Shown one piece after another: positions 23,753 to 32,559 of a stretch of DNA of 64,000 bases. A program made the position numbers and the translations under genes. Numbering within the stretch: the first letter of the stretch is position 1; each line of letters starts with the position of its first letter. Location of the stretch: positions 62,001-126,000 of the forward strand of contig CAVWSF010000002.1 in NCBI GenBank assembly GCA_963757605.1. Direction: 5' to 3'. Source of the DNA: JAICJC01 sp963757605 (GTDB lineage: Bacteria > Actinomycetota > Thermoleophilia > Gaiellales > JAICJC01). Under the pieces are notes generated by a model. It had not been told where the DNA came from and made no database searches. It worked only from the letters and a program-made list of their open reading frames with translations.

Positions 23753-26700
23753 CGCGGTGGCGCGCCCGCGCCGCCCTCTGGATCATCGCGGTGGCGCTGG
23801 CGGCGGCCTCCGCGACCGCGATCGCCCTCAGCGACACGGTGAACCACGGGTTCGTCGCGTTCGCGCTCATCATCGGCGGGTCGTTCGTCGCCACGGGGCT
23901 CATGGCGCTGGCGCGCCGGCCCGAGAACCGGTTCGGGCTCCTGCTCTACGCGGTCGGGCTGGCCTGGTTCGTCGGGACGCTCTCGACCTCGAACAACGCC
24001 TACGTCTTCAGCGTCGCCCAGGTCTTCTCCACGGTCTACTACGCCCTGCTCGTGCACGCGATCCTCGCCTACCCGCGCGGCCGGCTGGAGTCGCGCGGGG
24101 CGGTGGTCATCGTCGCGGCCGCCTACGCCGACACGCTCGGGCCCAGCCTCGTCGCGTCGCTCGTCGGCTCGTCCCACGACCTCACGAACGACCCCGAGGC
24201 GCCGCGGAACGTGCTGCTCGTCGCGCACCACGCCGACCTCGCCGCGGCGGTGTCGAACGCCTCAGCCGCGATCGGCGTCGTGCTCCTCGCGGCGGTCGTC
24301 GCGATCGTCATCCAGCGGTGGCGGTCGGCCTCCGCGGCGGCCCGCCGCGTCCTCGCACCCGTCCTCGCGACGAGCGGCGTCGCCCTCGCCACGATCGCGG
24401 TCGCCCTCCTCGTCCAGCTTGCATCCGGCGACACCGCGGGTGAGGTCGCCTTCGTCGTCTCCTCGCTCGCGTTTGCGAGCGTCCCGATCGGCTTCCTCGT
24501 CGGCATCCTGCGGACGAGCCTTTCGCGGTCGGGTGCGCTGGCGGACCTCATCGAGGAGCTCGCCCGCAGCCACGAGCCGGGCCGCGTCCGCCGCGCGCTG
24601 CGCCAGGCGGTAGGCGACCCCAGCCTCGAGCTGGCCTACTGGCTCGGCGACCTGCGGGTCTACGTCGACGCGGAGGGCCACCCGCTCGACCCGGCGCAGC
24701 GGCCCGACCGCGGCGTCACCATCGTCGAGCGCTCGGGCCGGCGTGTGGCCGCGCTCATCCACGACCCGGCCCTCTCCGACAACCCCGAGCTCCTTGACTC
24801 GGTCGGCGCGACCGCCGGCCTGGCGCTCGAGAACGAGCAGCTCCAGGCCGACCTGCGGGCTCGCCTCGGCGCGCTCGAGGAGTCGGAACGGCGCTTCCGC
24901 GAGCTGCTCGAGAACGTCCACCTGATCGCGGTCAGCCTCGACCTCGACGGCCGGATCACGTTCTGCAACCAGTACCTCGCCGACCTGGCCGGGTACACGC
25001 GCGAGGAGCTGATCGGGCGGCTCTGGGCCGACACGTTCAATCCCGCCGACGCGGCGTTCGTGGCCCGCGTGCGCGAGGGATCGATCCACCCGCACGAGGA
25101 GATGTTCATCCTCACGCGCGCGGGCGAGCGGCGCGAGATCGCGTGGAACAACACGCTGCTTCGCGACGACGCCGGCCGGCTGATCGGCTCGACGAGCATC
25201 GGCGAGGACGTGACCGAGCGAAACCGGGCCGCCCGCCGGCTGCTGCTCCAGGTGCAGGTGGCGCGGGCGCTCTCCGGCGCGCCGTCGATGGACGTGGCCC
25301 GCCCGCTCCTGCTCGCCCACCTGACGGCGGCGCTCGGCTCCTGGATGGGCGTCTTCTGGCGGCCGGAGCCCGACGGGTCGGCGCTCAAGGTGGACGGCGT
25401 CTTCCTCACCGACCGCGACGACGGCGAGGAGTTCGCAGCCGGCGTCCGCTCGATGCGGCTTCCGCCGGGCGAGGGGCTCGCCGGGCGCGTCTGGCGGACC
25501 GGGCAGCCGAGCTGGGTCTCCGACCTCACGACGGCCGGGCCGTTCCCACCGCTCCCGCCCCGGCAGCGCGAGGCCCGCCGCGGCACGCTGGCGTTCCCGA
25601 TCGTCTCGGACGGCACGGTGATCCTCATCCTCCAGCTCTCGTCCGACGCCCCGGCCGCGCCCGACTCCGGAACGCTGGAGGTGCTCGAGTCGACGTTCCA
25701 GAACGTGCTCCAGTTCGCCGAGCGGCGCGAGGCCGAGGCCGCCGAGCGACGCCTCGCAGCAGAGCAGGCCGCACTGCGCCGCGTCGCCACGCTGATCGCG
25801 GAGGGCGCCGAGCCCGAGCGGGTGTTCCAGTCGGTCACGTCGGAGGTCGGCCAGCTCTTCGGCGCGCAGACCACCAACATGGTGCAGTACCGGCCCGACG
25901 GCACGAGCGCGACCCTGCTCGGAGGCTGGACCGCGGGCGTGGCCTCGATCGAGCCCGGCACCGTGCTCGAGCTGGACGGCGAGGCGGCGATCTCGCAGAT
26001 CCGCGAGACCGGCCGGCCGGTGCGGATCGACGACTACTCGCAGCTCACGGGCAACCTCGCGGCCCAGGTGCAGCAGCTGGGCGCCCGGGCGGCCGTGGCG
26101 GCGCCGATCATGGTGCAGGGGTACCTGTGGGGCGCGATGATCGTGATCTCGAACGAGGGCCCGTTCCCGCCCGGCACCGAGACCCGCATCGCCGAGTTCA
26201 CCGACCTCGTCGCGCTGGCGCTGTCGAGCACCGACGCGTATGCCCAGCTCACGGCGTCGCGCGCCCGCATCGTCGAGGCGGGCGACGCCGAGCGGCGCCG
26301 GCTCGAGCGAAACCTCCACGACGGCGCCCAGCAGCGGCTCGTCTCGCTCTCGCTGGCGCTGCGCCTGGCGCGGGCGCGGCTCCAGGCCGACCCCGAGTCG
26401 GCGAACGCGCTTCTCGAGGCGGCCAGCGACGAGCTCGCGACGGCCCTGGAGGAGCTGCGCGAGCTGGCCCGCGGCATCCATCCGGCCATCCTCACCGACC
26501 GCGGGCTGGCCCCGGCGCTCGAGGCCATCGCCGGCCGCTCGCCGGTGCCTGTCACGATCCACTCGCTGCCGGAGAAGCGCATGCCGGCCCAGGTCGAGGC
26601 GGCCGCGTACTACGTCGTGTCCGAGTCGCTTGCGAACGTCGCCAAGTACGCGGGCGCATCGCGCGTCGACATCTCGATCGTGTGCCAGAACGGGTGGGCG

Positions 26701-26862
26701 TTCGTCGAGGTCGGGGACGACGGCGCCGGCGGCGCCGACCCGGGTCGCGGCTCGGGGCTGCTCGGCCTCGCGGACCGGGTCGAGGCACTGGCCGGGAACC
26801 TGGACGTCGAGAGCCCGGCCGGCTCCGGCACCCGCGTCCGGGCCCGGATCCCGCTCGGTTGA
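23749..26862 (+). CDS. NarL-type sensor histidine kinase with 7TM-like, PAS and two GAF domains
   Basis: 1037-residue hybrid-architecture membrane sensor kinase. An N-terminal block of about seven TM helices (residues about 5-250) is followed by a degenerate GAF-like linker, a PAS domain (ESERRFRELLENVHLIAVSL onward, about 380-490), two GAF domains (about 500-660 and 680-820), a HisKA_3 dimerisation domain with the phospho-His in ERNLHDGAQQRL (about residue 856), and a HATPase with N-box SESLANVAKYAGA and GDDGAGG/GSGLLGL G-boxes. Start ATG 23749 overlaps the receiver gene stop. HisKA_3 kinases normally phosphorylate LuxR-type regulators; the nearest is the cyclase fusion at 29.4 kb. Confidence 0.9.
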   Translation: MTRWRARAALWIIAVALAAASATAIALSDTVNHGFVAFALIIGGSFVATGLMALARRPENRFGLLLYAVGLAWFVGTLSTSNNAYVFSVAQVFSTVYYALLVHAILAYPRGRLESRGAVVIVAAAYADTLGPSLVASLVGSSHDLTNDPEAPRNVLLVAHHADLAAAVSNASAAIGVVLLAAVVAIVIQRWRSASAAARRVLAPVLATSGVALATIAVALLVQLASGDTAGEVAFVVSSLAFASVPIGFLVGILRTSLSRSGALADLIEELARSHEPGRVRRALRQAVGDPSLELAYWLGDLRVYVDAEGHPLDPAQRPDRGVTIVERSGRRVAALIHDPALSDNPELLDSVGATAGLALENEQLQADLRARLGALEESERRFRELLENVHLIAVSLDLDGRITFCNQYLADLAGYTREELIGRLWADTFNPADAAFVARVREGSIHPHEEMFILTRAGERREIAWNNTLLRDDAGRLIGSTSIGEDVTERNRAARRLLLQVQVARALSGAPSMDVARPLLLAHLTAALGSWMGVFWRPEPDGSALKVDGVFLTDRDDGEEFAAGVRSMRLPPGEGLAGRVWRTGQPSWVSDLTTAGPFPPLPPRQREARRGTLAFPIVSDGTVILILQLSSDAPAAPDSGTLEVLESTFQNVLQFAERREAEAAERRLAAEQAALRRVATLIAEGAEPERVFQSVTSEVGQLFGAQTTNMVQYRPDGTSATLLGGWTAGVASIEPGTVLELDGEAAISQIRETGRPVRIDDYSQLTGNLAAQVQQLGARAAVAAPIMVQGYLWGAMIVISNEGPFPPGTETRIAEFTDLVALALSSTDAYAQLTASRARIVEAGDAERRRLERNLHDGAQQRLVSLSLALRLARARLQADPESANALLEAASDELATALEELRELARGIHPAILTDRGLAPALEAIAGRSPVPVTIHSLPEKRMPAQVEAAAYYVVSESLANVAKYAGASRVDISIVCQNGWAFVEVGDDGAGGADPGRGSGLLGLADRVEALAGNLDVESPAGSGTRVRARIPLG

Positions 26863-26989
26863 GCCGGGCGGAGGCCGACCGGCGGGCGTTCGGCTAACCG
26901 CACCGCACACGCCAGGCCGCCGCACCGCGGCGCGGCCGCGCACCCGGCACGATGCGCCCATGCCTCTTTCCCCCTCTCGAGGAGCTGTC

Positions 26990-29314
26990 ATGCAACGCAA
27001 GAACCTCGCCGCCCGCATGGGTGGCTGGAGCGCGCATCACCGCTGGCTCGCACTGGGTCTCTGGTTCGCGTTCGTCATCGCCGCCGTCGTTGGCGGTGCC
27101 GTCACGGGTCAGATCAACCTCAAGGAAAGCCAGCTCGGCGACGGCGAAGCCGGTCACGCCGCGCGCGTCATCGACAACGCCGGGTTCAAGGATCGCGCCG
27201 GCGAGATGATCCTCATCACGTACCCCGGCCACACGGTGAACGATCCCGCCTTCCGCGCGGCCGTCGACCAGGCCGTGAACCGGGTGAGCACGTTCCCGCA
27301 GGTCACCAATGTCCGCAGCCCGCTCGCGACGAGCAACTCCGGCCAGGTGACCAAGGACGGGAGCTCCGCGCTCGTCCAGTTCGACATCACCGGCGACTCC
27401 GAGAAGGCCGCCGACAAGATCCAGCCGGTCATGAACGCCGTGGCCGGGCTCCAGAAGGCCAATCCTCAGATGCACATCGCGGAGTTCGGGCAGGCGTCCG
27501 CCGCACACGTGCTGAACGACAAGATCAACGGCGACCTGAACCACGCCCGCAACATCTCGCTGCCGCTGACGCTGGTCATCCTGCTCTTCGCGTTCGGCGC
27601 AGCCGTGGCCGCGGGCATCCCGGTGCTCCTCGCGTTCTCGGCCGTTCTGGCCACGTTCGGCCTGAACTCGATCATCAGCCACATCTTCCCCACGACCGAC
27701 GTCACCGCGGAAATCATCCTGATGATCGGCATGGCCGTGGGCGTCGACTACTCGCTCTTCTACCTCCGCCGTGAGCGCGACGAGCGCGCGGGGACGAAGA
27801 CCGCCGACCGCAGCCGCGTCAAGGCCGCGAAGGTGGCCCTGCGCCAGGCCAAGAAGGCCGGCGACGCGGCTGTCATCGCATCCGCCAAGGGCACGCTGCG
27901 CGACGCGAAGCGCACCGCCGCCGGCAACCGCCGGTCGGCCCTCGACCTGGCCGCCTCCACGTCGGGCCAGGCCGTCCTCATCTCGGGCGTCACGGTCTTC
28001 CTGGCGATGTCAGGGATGCTGCTCGCCGGCGACCCCACGTTCGTCGCCATCGGCATCGCCTCGATGGTCGTCGTGTTCGTCGCCGTCATCGGCTCGCTGA
28101 CCGGCCTGCCGGCCATCCTCGCGCTGCTCGGGGACAAGGTCGAGCGCGGCCGCATCCCGTTCCTCTCCCGGCTCACCAAGAGCCAGGATCGGACCGAGAG
28201 CCGCTTCTGGGGCGCGATCATCGACCGCGTCCTGCGCCGCCCGGCCATCTCGGCCGGCGTCGCCGCCGGTGCCCTGGCCATCCTGGCCATCCCGGCGTTC
28301 AGCATCAACACGCAGACCCCGAGCTTCAAGTTCCTGCCTCAGGACTTGACGATCGTGAAAACCTACAAGCAGATCGAGCAGAAGTTCCCGGGTGGCCCGG
28401 CCCCCGCGGTGATCGCGTTCCAGGCGAACGACGTCACCTCGCCCGAGGCCAAGTCGGCGATCGCCGAGCTCAAGAAGCAGGGCCTCGCCTCCGGCCAGAT
28501 CGGAAACCCGATCGAGGTCACCGTGAACCCGGATCACACCGTCGCGAAGATCACGGCCCCGCTGGCCGGCGACGGTGAGAACGCGAAGTCGGAGCACGCG
28601 CTTTCGACGCTGCGGAGCTCGCTCATCCCGACGACGCTCGACCGGGTCACCGGCTCGGACGTCTCGGTCACCGGCGACACCGCGGGCTCGCACGACTTCA
28701 ACGAGCTCATGAAGGTGCGCACGCCGCTCGTGTTCGCGTTCGTGCTCGGGATGGCGTTCCTGCTGCTCCTGGTCACGTTCCACTCGATCGTGATCCCGAT
28801 CAAGGCGATCGTGCTCAACCTGCTGTCGGTGGGCGCGGCGTACGGGATCCTGGTCGCGATCTTCCAGTGGGGCTGGGGCGAGTCCATCCTGGGCTTCCAC
28901 TCCACCGGCTCGATCGCGAACTGGCTGCCGCTCTTCCTGTTCGTGGTGCTGTTCGGCCTGTCGATGGACTACCACGTCTTCATCCTGTCCCGGGTGAAGG
29001 AGCTTCGGGACGGCGGCATGTCGACCGAGGACGCGGTCTCGGCGGGCATCAAGGGCACGGCCGGCGTGGTCACCAGCGCCGCGATCGTGATGGTCGGGGT
29101 CTTCGGGCTCTTCGCGACCCTGTCGGTGCTCGACATCAAGCAGTTCGGCGTCGGCGCCGCCGTGGCCGTCCTGCTCGATGCGACCGTCATCCGCGCCGTG
29201 CTCCTGCCGGCGACGATGAAGCTCCTGGGCGACTGGAACTGGTACATGCCCAAGTCGCTCCAGTGGCTGCCGCAGCTGCAGCACTCGCCCGAGCCGGCTC
29301 CGGCCGAGGGCTAG
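26990..29314 (+). CDS. MMPL/RND-family transporter
   Basis: 774-residue MMPL-type export protein with two repeats of one TM plus five TM helices, each with a large extracytoplasmic domain. These proteins export lipids or other hydrophobic products in Actinobacteria. TM4 regions carry the functional GMAVGVDYSLF and GLSMDYHVFI motifs (D-Y pairs). Between the first D-Y helix and the next TM there is an inserted Lys/Arg/Ala-rich helical segment of about 50 residues (from RRERDERAG to RRSALDLA), longer than usual. ATG 26990 has GGAG 5 bases upstream; ATG 26960 in the same frame is an alternative. Confidence 0.9.
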   Translation: MQRKNLAARMGGWSAHHRWLALGLWFAFVIAAVVGGAVTGQINLKESQLGDGEAGHAARVIDNAGFKDRAGEMILITYPGHTVNDPAFRAAVDQAVNRVSTFPQVTNVRSPLATSNSGQVTKDGSSALVQFDITGDSEKAADKIQPVMNAVAGLQKANPQMHIAEFGQASAAHVLNDKINGDLNHARNISLPLTLVILLFAFGAAVAAGIPVLLAFSAVLATFGLNSIISHIFPTTDVTAEIILMIGMAVGVDYSLFYLRRERDERAGTKTADRSRVKAAKVALRQAKKAGDAAVIASAKGTLRDAKRTAAGNRRSALDLAASTSGQAVLISGVTVFLAMSGMLLAGDPTFVAIGIASMVVVFVAVIGSLTGLPAILALLGDKVERGRIPFLSRLTKSQDRTESRFWGAIIDRVLRRPAISAGVAAGALAILAIPAFSINTQTPSFKFLPQDLTIVKTYKQIEQKFPGGPAPAVIAFQANDVTSPEAKSAIAELKKQGLASGQIGNPIEVTVNPDHTVAKITAPLAGDGENAKSEHALSTLRSSLIPTTLDRVTGSDVSVTGDTAGSHDFNELMKVRTPLVFAFVLGMAFLLLLVTFHSIVIPIKAIVLNLLSVGAAYGILVAIFQWGWGESILGFHSTGSIANWLPLFLFVVLFGLSMDYHVFILSRVKELRDGGMSTEDAVSAGIKGTAGVVTSAAIVMVGVFGLFATLSVLDIKQFGVGAAVAVLLDATVIRAVLLPATMKLLGDWNWYMPKSLQWLPQLQHSPEPAPAEG

Positions 29315-29327
29315 GCAGAACCCAACA

Positions 29328-29366
29328 CGAGGTCCGGCTCCGCTTGCAGGGCGGGGCCGGACCTCG
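29328..29366 (+). terminator. Hairpin after the MMPL gene
   Basis: Perfect 11-bp stem CGAGGTCCGGC/GCCGGACCTCG, 13 bases after the stop codon; no T-run. Confidence 0.6.
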
Positions 29367-29372
29367 TACGCT
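29367..29372 (+). promoter_or_regulatory. Leaderless-type -10 box TACGCT for the cyclase-regulator gene
   Basis: TACGCT 8 bases before TTG 29381, directly after the MMPL terminator stem. Confidence 0.4.
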
Positions 29373-29380
29373 GACCGCCC

Positions 29381-30610
29381 TTGGTCGCATCGCGTCAGCT
29401 CCCCACCGGCACCGTCACCTTCCTGTTCACCGACATCGAAGGCTCGACCCGGCTCGTGAACAAGCTCCGCGACGGGTACGCGGCCGTGATGTCGAAGCAC
29501 CAGGAGATCCTGCGCGAGGCCTTCGCCCGGCACAACGGCGAGGAGGTCGACACGCAGGGCGATTCCACGTTCTGGGTGTTCCGCGGGGCACGTGAGGCGG
29601 TCGCGGCGGCCGCCGACGCCCAGCACGGCATGGCCGACCACGGCTGGCCCGACGGGGCGGACGTGCGGGTGCGAATGGGCATTCACACCGGCGAGCCGGT
29701 GATCGCCGAGGACCGCTACGTGGGCCTCGACGTCCACCGGGCGGCCCGCATCTGCGACGCCGGCCACGGCGGCCAGGTGCTGCTCTCGAACACCACCCAC
29801 GCGCTGCTCGAGGGCGACCTGCCCGACGGGACGAGCACCCGCGAGTTGGGCGACGCCCACCTCAAGGACCTCGACCGGCCCGAGCACCTGCACCAGCTCG
29901 ACGTCTTGGGCCTCGAGACGGCCTTCCCGGCGCTGAACACGACCGGCCGGGCCGCGGGAACGCCGATCCGCGTCGTCCTGGCCGACGACTCCGTGCTCCT
30001 CCGCGAGGGCGTCGCGCGGATCCTGTCCGAGGCCGACTTCGAGGTGGTCGGCCAGGTCGCGAACGCCGACGACCTCCTGCGCCGGATCGGGTTCTCCAAG
30101 CCCGACGTCGCCATCGTCGACATCCGCATGCCGCCCACGAACACCGACGAGGGGCTTCAGGCGGCCAGGGCGATCCGGGAGCGGTTCCCGGGCGTCGGCG
30201 TGCTCGTGCTCTCGTCCTACGTGGAGCCCGGCTACGCCGTCGAGCTCCTGGGCGAGAACACCGAGGGCGTCGGCTACCTCTTGAAAGACCGCGTGGCGGA
30301 CGTCGACGACTTCGCAGCGGCGGTGCGGCGCGTCGCCCAGGGCGGCTCGGCGCTCGACCCGGCCGTGGTCGCCCAGCTCGTGGGCCGGCGCCGCTCCGAC
30401 GACCCGCTCGACGAGCTCACCCCGCGCGAGCGCGAGGTGCTCGGATTCATGGCGGAGGGCCGCTCCAACTCCGGCATCGCCCTGCGGATGGTCGTCACCG
30501 AGCGGGCCGTCGAGAAGCACGTCACCTCGATCTTCTCGAAGCTCGGCCTGCCGGCCGCGTCCGAGGACCATCGCCGCGTCCTGGCCGTGCTGGCCTTCCT
30601 GCGGGGGTAG
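29381..30610 (+). CDS. Class III cyclase-homology domain fused to a NarL/LuxR response regulator
   Basis: 409-residue fusion. Residues about 5-175 are a class III nucleotide cyclase homology domain: FTDIEGST (metal Asp D18) and QGDSTFWVF (D61). The usual transition-state Asn is His (LDVHRAARI, H119) while the Arg (R123) remains, and the substrate Lys is not evident, so activity is doubtful. Residues about 195-320 are a receiver domain (LADDSV, phospho-Asp D247, KDRV Lys). Residues about 345-400 are a LuxR-type helix-turn-helix (LTPREREVLGFMAEGRSN, VEKHVTSIFSKLG). TTG start. It is probably a regulator whose output is modulated by nucleotide or partner binding; the HisKA_3 kinase upstream is a plausible cognate. 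Confidence 0.88.
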   Translation: MVASRQLPTGTVTFLFTDIEGSTRLVNKLRDGYAAVMSKHQEILREAFARHNGEEVDTQGDSTFWVFRGAREAVAAAADAQHGMADHGWPDGADVRVRMGIHTGEPVIAEDRYVGLDVHRAARICDAGHGGQVLLSNTTHALLEGDLPDGTSTRELGDAHLKDLDRPEHLHQLDVLGLETAFPALNTTGRAAGTPIRVVLADDSVLLREGVARILSEADFEVVGQVANADDLLRRIGFSKPDVAIVDIRMPPTNTDEGLQAARAIRERFPGVGVLVLSSYVEPGYAVELLGENTEGVGYLLKDRVADVDDFAAAVRRVAQGGSALDPAVVAQLVGRRRSDDPLDELTPREREVLGFMAEGRSNSGIALRMVVTERAVEKHVTSIFSKLGLPAASEDHRRVLAVLAFLRG

Positions 30611-30718
30611 GGGTTCCCACACCTACGGAGACGGGGTCGCTCGACCGCGGCGGCGGCGTGCGGCGACGAGACTCCTCCAATCGTGATCAGCACCACCAAC
30701 ACCCGCGAGGAGCCCAAC

Positions 30719-30946
30719 ATGACCGCCGTCGTCACCCCCATCGTCCCGCTGCGCGAGCTGGCGCATCGCAGCTCGAACGGCGTTGACGTGACCATGCTGT
30801 GGGATCCCGCCACCGACCAGGTGCGCGTCGCAGTCGTCGACTTCGAGATCGGCGAGGCCTTCGACGTGCTCGTGGCCGACGCGAATCCCATGGACGTCTT
30901 CAACCACCCGTACTTCTACGCGGGCCTCGACCAGGCCGCGGCGTGA
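30719..30946 (+). CDS. Small protein of unknown function (75 aa)
   Basis: 75 residues, acidic, beta-rich (VDVTMLWDPATDQVRVAVVD), no TM or cysteine. ATG 30719 has GAGGAG 6 bases upstream; a GTG at 30683 in frame would add 12 residues. Its stop overlaps the next small gene by GTGA. The D-P-A-T-D-Q-V-R-V-A-V-x-D pattern recalls small conserved actinobacterial proteins, but no name is assigned. Confidence 0.65.
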   Translation: MTAVVTPIVPLRELAHRSSNGVDVTMLWDPATDQVRVAVVDFEIGEAFDVLVADANPMDVFNHPYFYAGLDQAAA

Positions 30947-31053
30947 GGACCGTCATGAGGAATCGTCTACGCAAGCTGATCTGCGGCCACCACGTCGTCG
31001 TCCACGACGGCGCCCGGCCCCGCCGCTGCGCCGCCTGCGGCAACCACGTCTGA
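30943..31053 (+). CDS. Very small Cys/His protein, possible zinc finger (36 aa)
   Basis: 36 residues, very basic, with LICGHHVVVHDG and RRCAACGNHV. One C-x-H-H and one C-x2-C-x2-H group could bind a single zinc. GTG 30943 overlaps the stop of the 75-residue gene (GTGA); an internal ATG lies at 30955. Short length makes this tentative, but the overlap and the composition favour a real gene. Confidence 0.5.
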   Translation: MRTVMRNRLRKLICGHHVVVHDGARPRRCAACGNHV

Positions 31054-31078
31054 GCCGGCCTGCGTCCGCCCCCGGCCG

Positions 31079-31084
31079 TAGGGT
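31079..31084 (+). promoter_or_regulatory. Leaderless-type -10 box TAGGGT for the D12 methylase
   Basis: TAGGGT 7 bases before GTG 31092. Confidence 0.45.
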
Positions 31085-31091
31085 CCCGGGC

Positions 31092-32225
31092 GTGATCAAG
31101 TACCTCGGCTCCAAGCGCGTGCTCGCCGGCGCCATCGCCGCGGCTGCCACCGAGCTCGGGGCACGCTCGGCGGCTGATCTCTTCGCCGGCACCACCCGCG
31201 TCGGACAGGCCCTGCGGGCGGCCGGGATCGAGGTCCTCTCCAACGACACCACCGCCTACTCCGAGGCGTTCGGCCGGGCCTACGTCGCCGCCGGGCCGGG
31301 CGTGGACCGGCTCCAGGTGGGGCGTCTCCTCCGCCACCTGGGCGAGCTGCCGCCCGTGGACGGCTACGTGACCGAGACGTTCTGCCGCCGCTCGCGCTAC
31401 TTCATGCCCGAGAACGGGATGCGGATCGACGCCGCCCGCGACGAGATCGACCGGCTCGACCTCGATCCCGTGGAGCGCGGGATCCTGCTCACGAGCCTCG
31501 TCGAGGCCGCCGACCGGGTCGACTCGACTGTCGGCGTGCAAATGGCCTACCTGAAGCAGTGGGCGCCGCGCGCTCGAAACCCGCTGGAGCTGCGCGTGCC
31601 CGCCGCGGTTCCCGGACCGCCCGGCCGCGTGACGCGCCTCGATGCGAACTTCCTCGCGCCGGAGCTCGACGGCATCGACCTGACCTACGTCGACCCGCCC
31701 TATAACCAGCACTCGTACCTCGGGAACTACCACGTCTGGGAGACGCTCGTGCGCTGGGACGCGCCCGAGCACTACGGCGTCGCATGCAAGCGTGTCGACT
31801 GCCGCATCCGCAAGAGCGCCTACAACCGCCGCTCGCTGGCCCTCCCGGCCCTGGCCGACCTGCTGGACCGGATCGCGACTCCGTGGGTCGTCGTCTCGTT
31901 CTCGGACGAGGGCTTCCACCGGCCGGACGAGGTCGAGGCGCTGCTTCGCCGGCGCGGACACGTCGGCGCTGTCGGCGTGCCGCGGCCACGCTACGTCGGT
32001 GCCCGGATCGGCATCCACGACCCGGCCGGACGGCGGGTGGGCACGGTCTCGCACCTACGGAACACCGAGCACCTCTTCGTGTGCGGCCCCGACCGGCGCC
32101 GGGTCGAACGCACCCTCGTGTCGATTTCGCGTGCGCTCGTTCGTCATGATGGTGCCGACGGGAATTCGCCCGCAGGCCGAGCACCGGAGGGACGACATGC
32201 CGCAGTACATGCTTCTCATCTATGA
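31092..32225 (+). CDS. D12-class N6-adenine DNA methyltransferase, orphan
   Basis: 377-residue protein of the MethyltransfD12 (Dam-like) family. N-terminal MIKYLGSKR, the SAM-binding DLFAGTTRVGQAL (motif I), and the catalytic DPPYNQHSYLGNYH (motif IV) are all present. The last 40 residues are low-complexity and overlap the start of the YCII gene by 29 bases. No restriction endonuclease gene is near, so it is either a solitary epigenetic methylase or part of a phage-defence or maintenance function; its target site is unknown. GTG start with a -10 box directly upstream. Confidence 0.88.
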   Translation: MIKYLGSKRVLAGAIAAAATELGARSAADLFAGTTRVGQALRAAGIEVLSNDTTAYSEAFGRAYVAAGPGVDRLQVGRLLRHLGELPPVDGYVTETFCRRSRYFMPENGMRIDAARDEIDRLDLDPVERGILLTSLVEAADRVDSTVGVQMAYLKQWAPRARNPLELRVPAAVPGPPGRVTRLDANFLAPELDGIDLTYVDPPYNQHSYLGNYHVWETLVRWDAPEHYGVACKRVDCRIRKSAYNRRSLALPALADLLDRIATPWVVVSFSDEGFHRPDEVEALLRRRGHVGAVGVPRPRYVGARIGIHDPAGRRVGTVSHLRNTEHLFVCGPDRRRVERTLVSISRALVRHDGADGNSPAGRAPEGRHAAVHASHL

Positions 32226-32559
32226 CGACGAGGCCCAGCGGGCCACCGCGACCGAGCAGGATATGGCCGGCCTCATGCAGGAGTACGTCGCCTACACCGA
32301 CAGCCTGACTCAGCGCGGGGCGATGAAGGAGGGCGCAGCGCTCGACCCGATCTCGACCGCCCGCACGGTGCGCGTGCGCGACGGCCAGGCGCTCGTCGTC
32401 GACGGGCCGTTCGCCGAGACCAAGGAGCAGCTCGGCGGCTTCTACATGATCGAGTGCGACACGATCGACCAGGCGATCGAGGCGGCCAAGATGTGCCCCG
32501 GCGCGAAGTACGGGTCGGTCGAAGTGCGCCCGGTCATGCAGGTCCCGAGTCGCGTCTGA
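32197..32559 (+). CDS. YCII-related (DGPF-domain) protein
   Basis: 120-residue dimeric alpha/beta-barrel protein. PQYMLLIYDDE at the N-terminus and VVDGPFAETKEQLGGFYMIE in the middle are the YCII/DGPF signature. Proteins of this group often sit next to ECF sigma factors; none is seen here. ATG 32197 has GGAGGG 5 bases upstream, which decides the start although it lies inside the methylase 3' end. It overlaps the convergent zinc-peptidase gene by 26 bases. Confidence 0.9.
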   Translation: MPQYMLLIYDDEAQRATATEQDMAGLMQEYVAYTDSLTQRGAMKEGAALDPISTARTVRVRDGQALVVDGPFAETKEQLGGFYMIECDTIDQAIEAAKMCPGAKYGSVEVRPVMQVPSRV

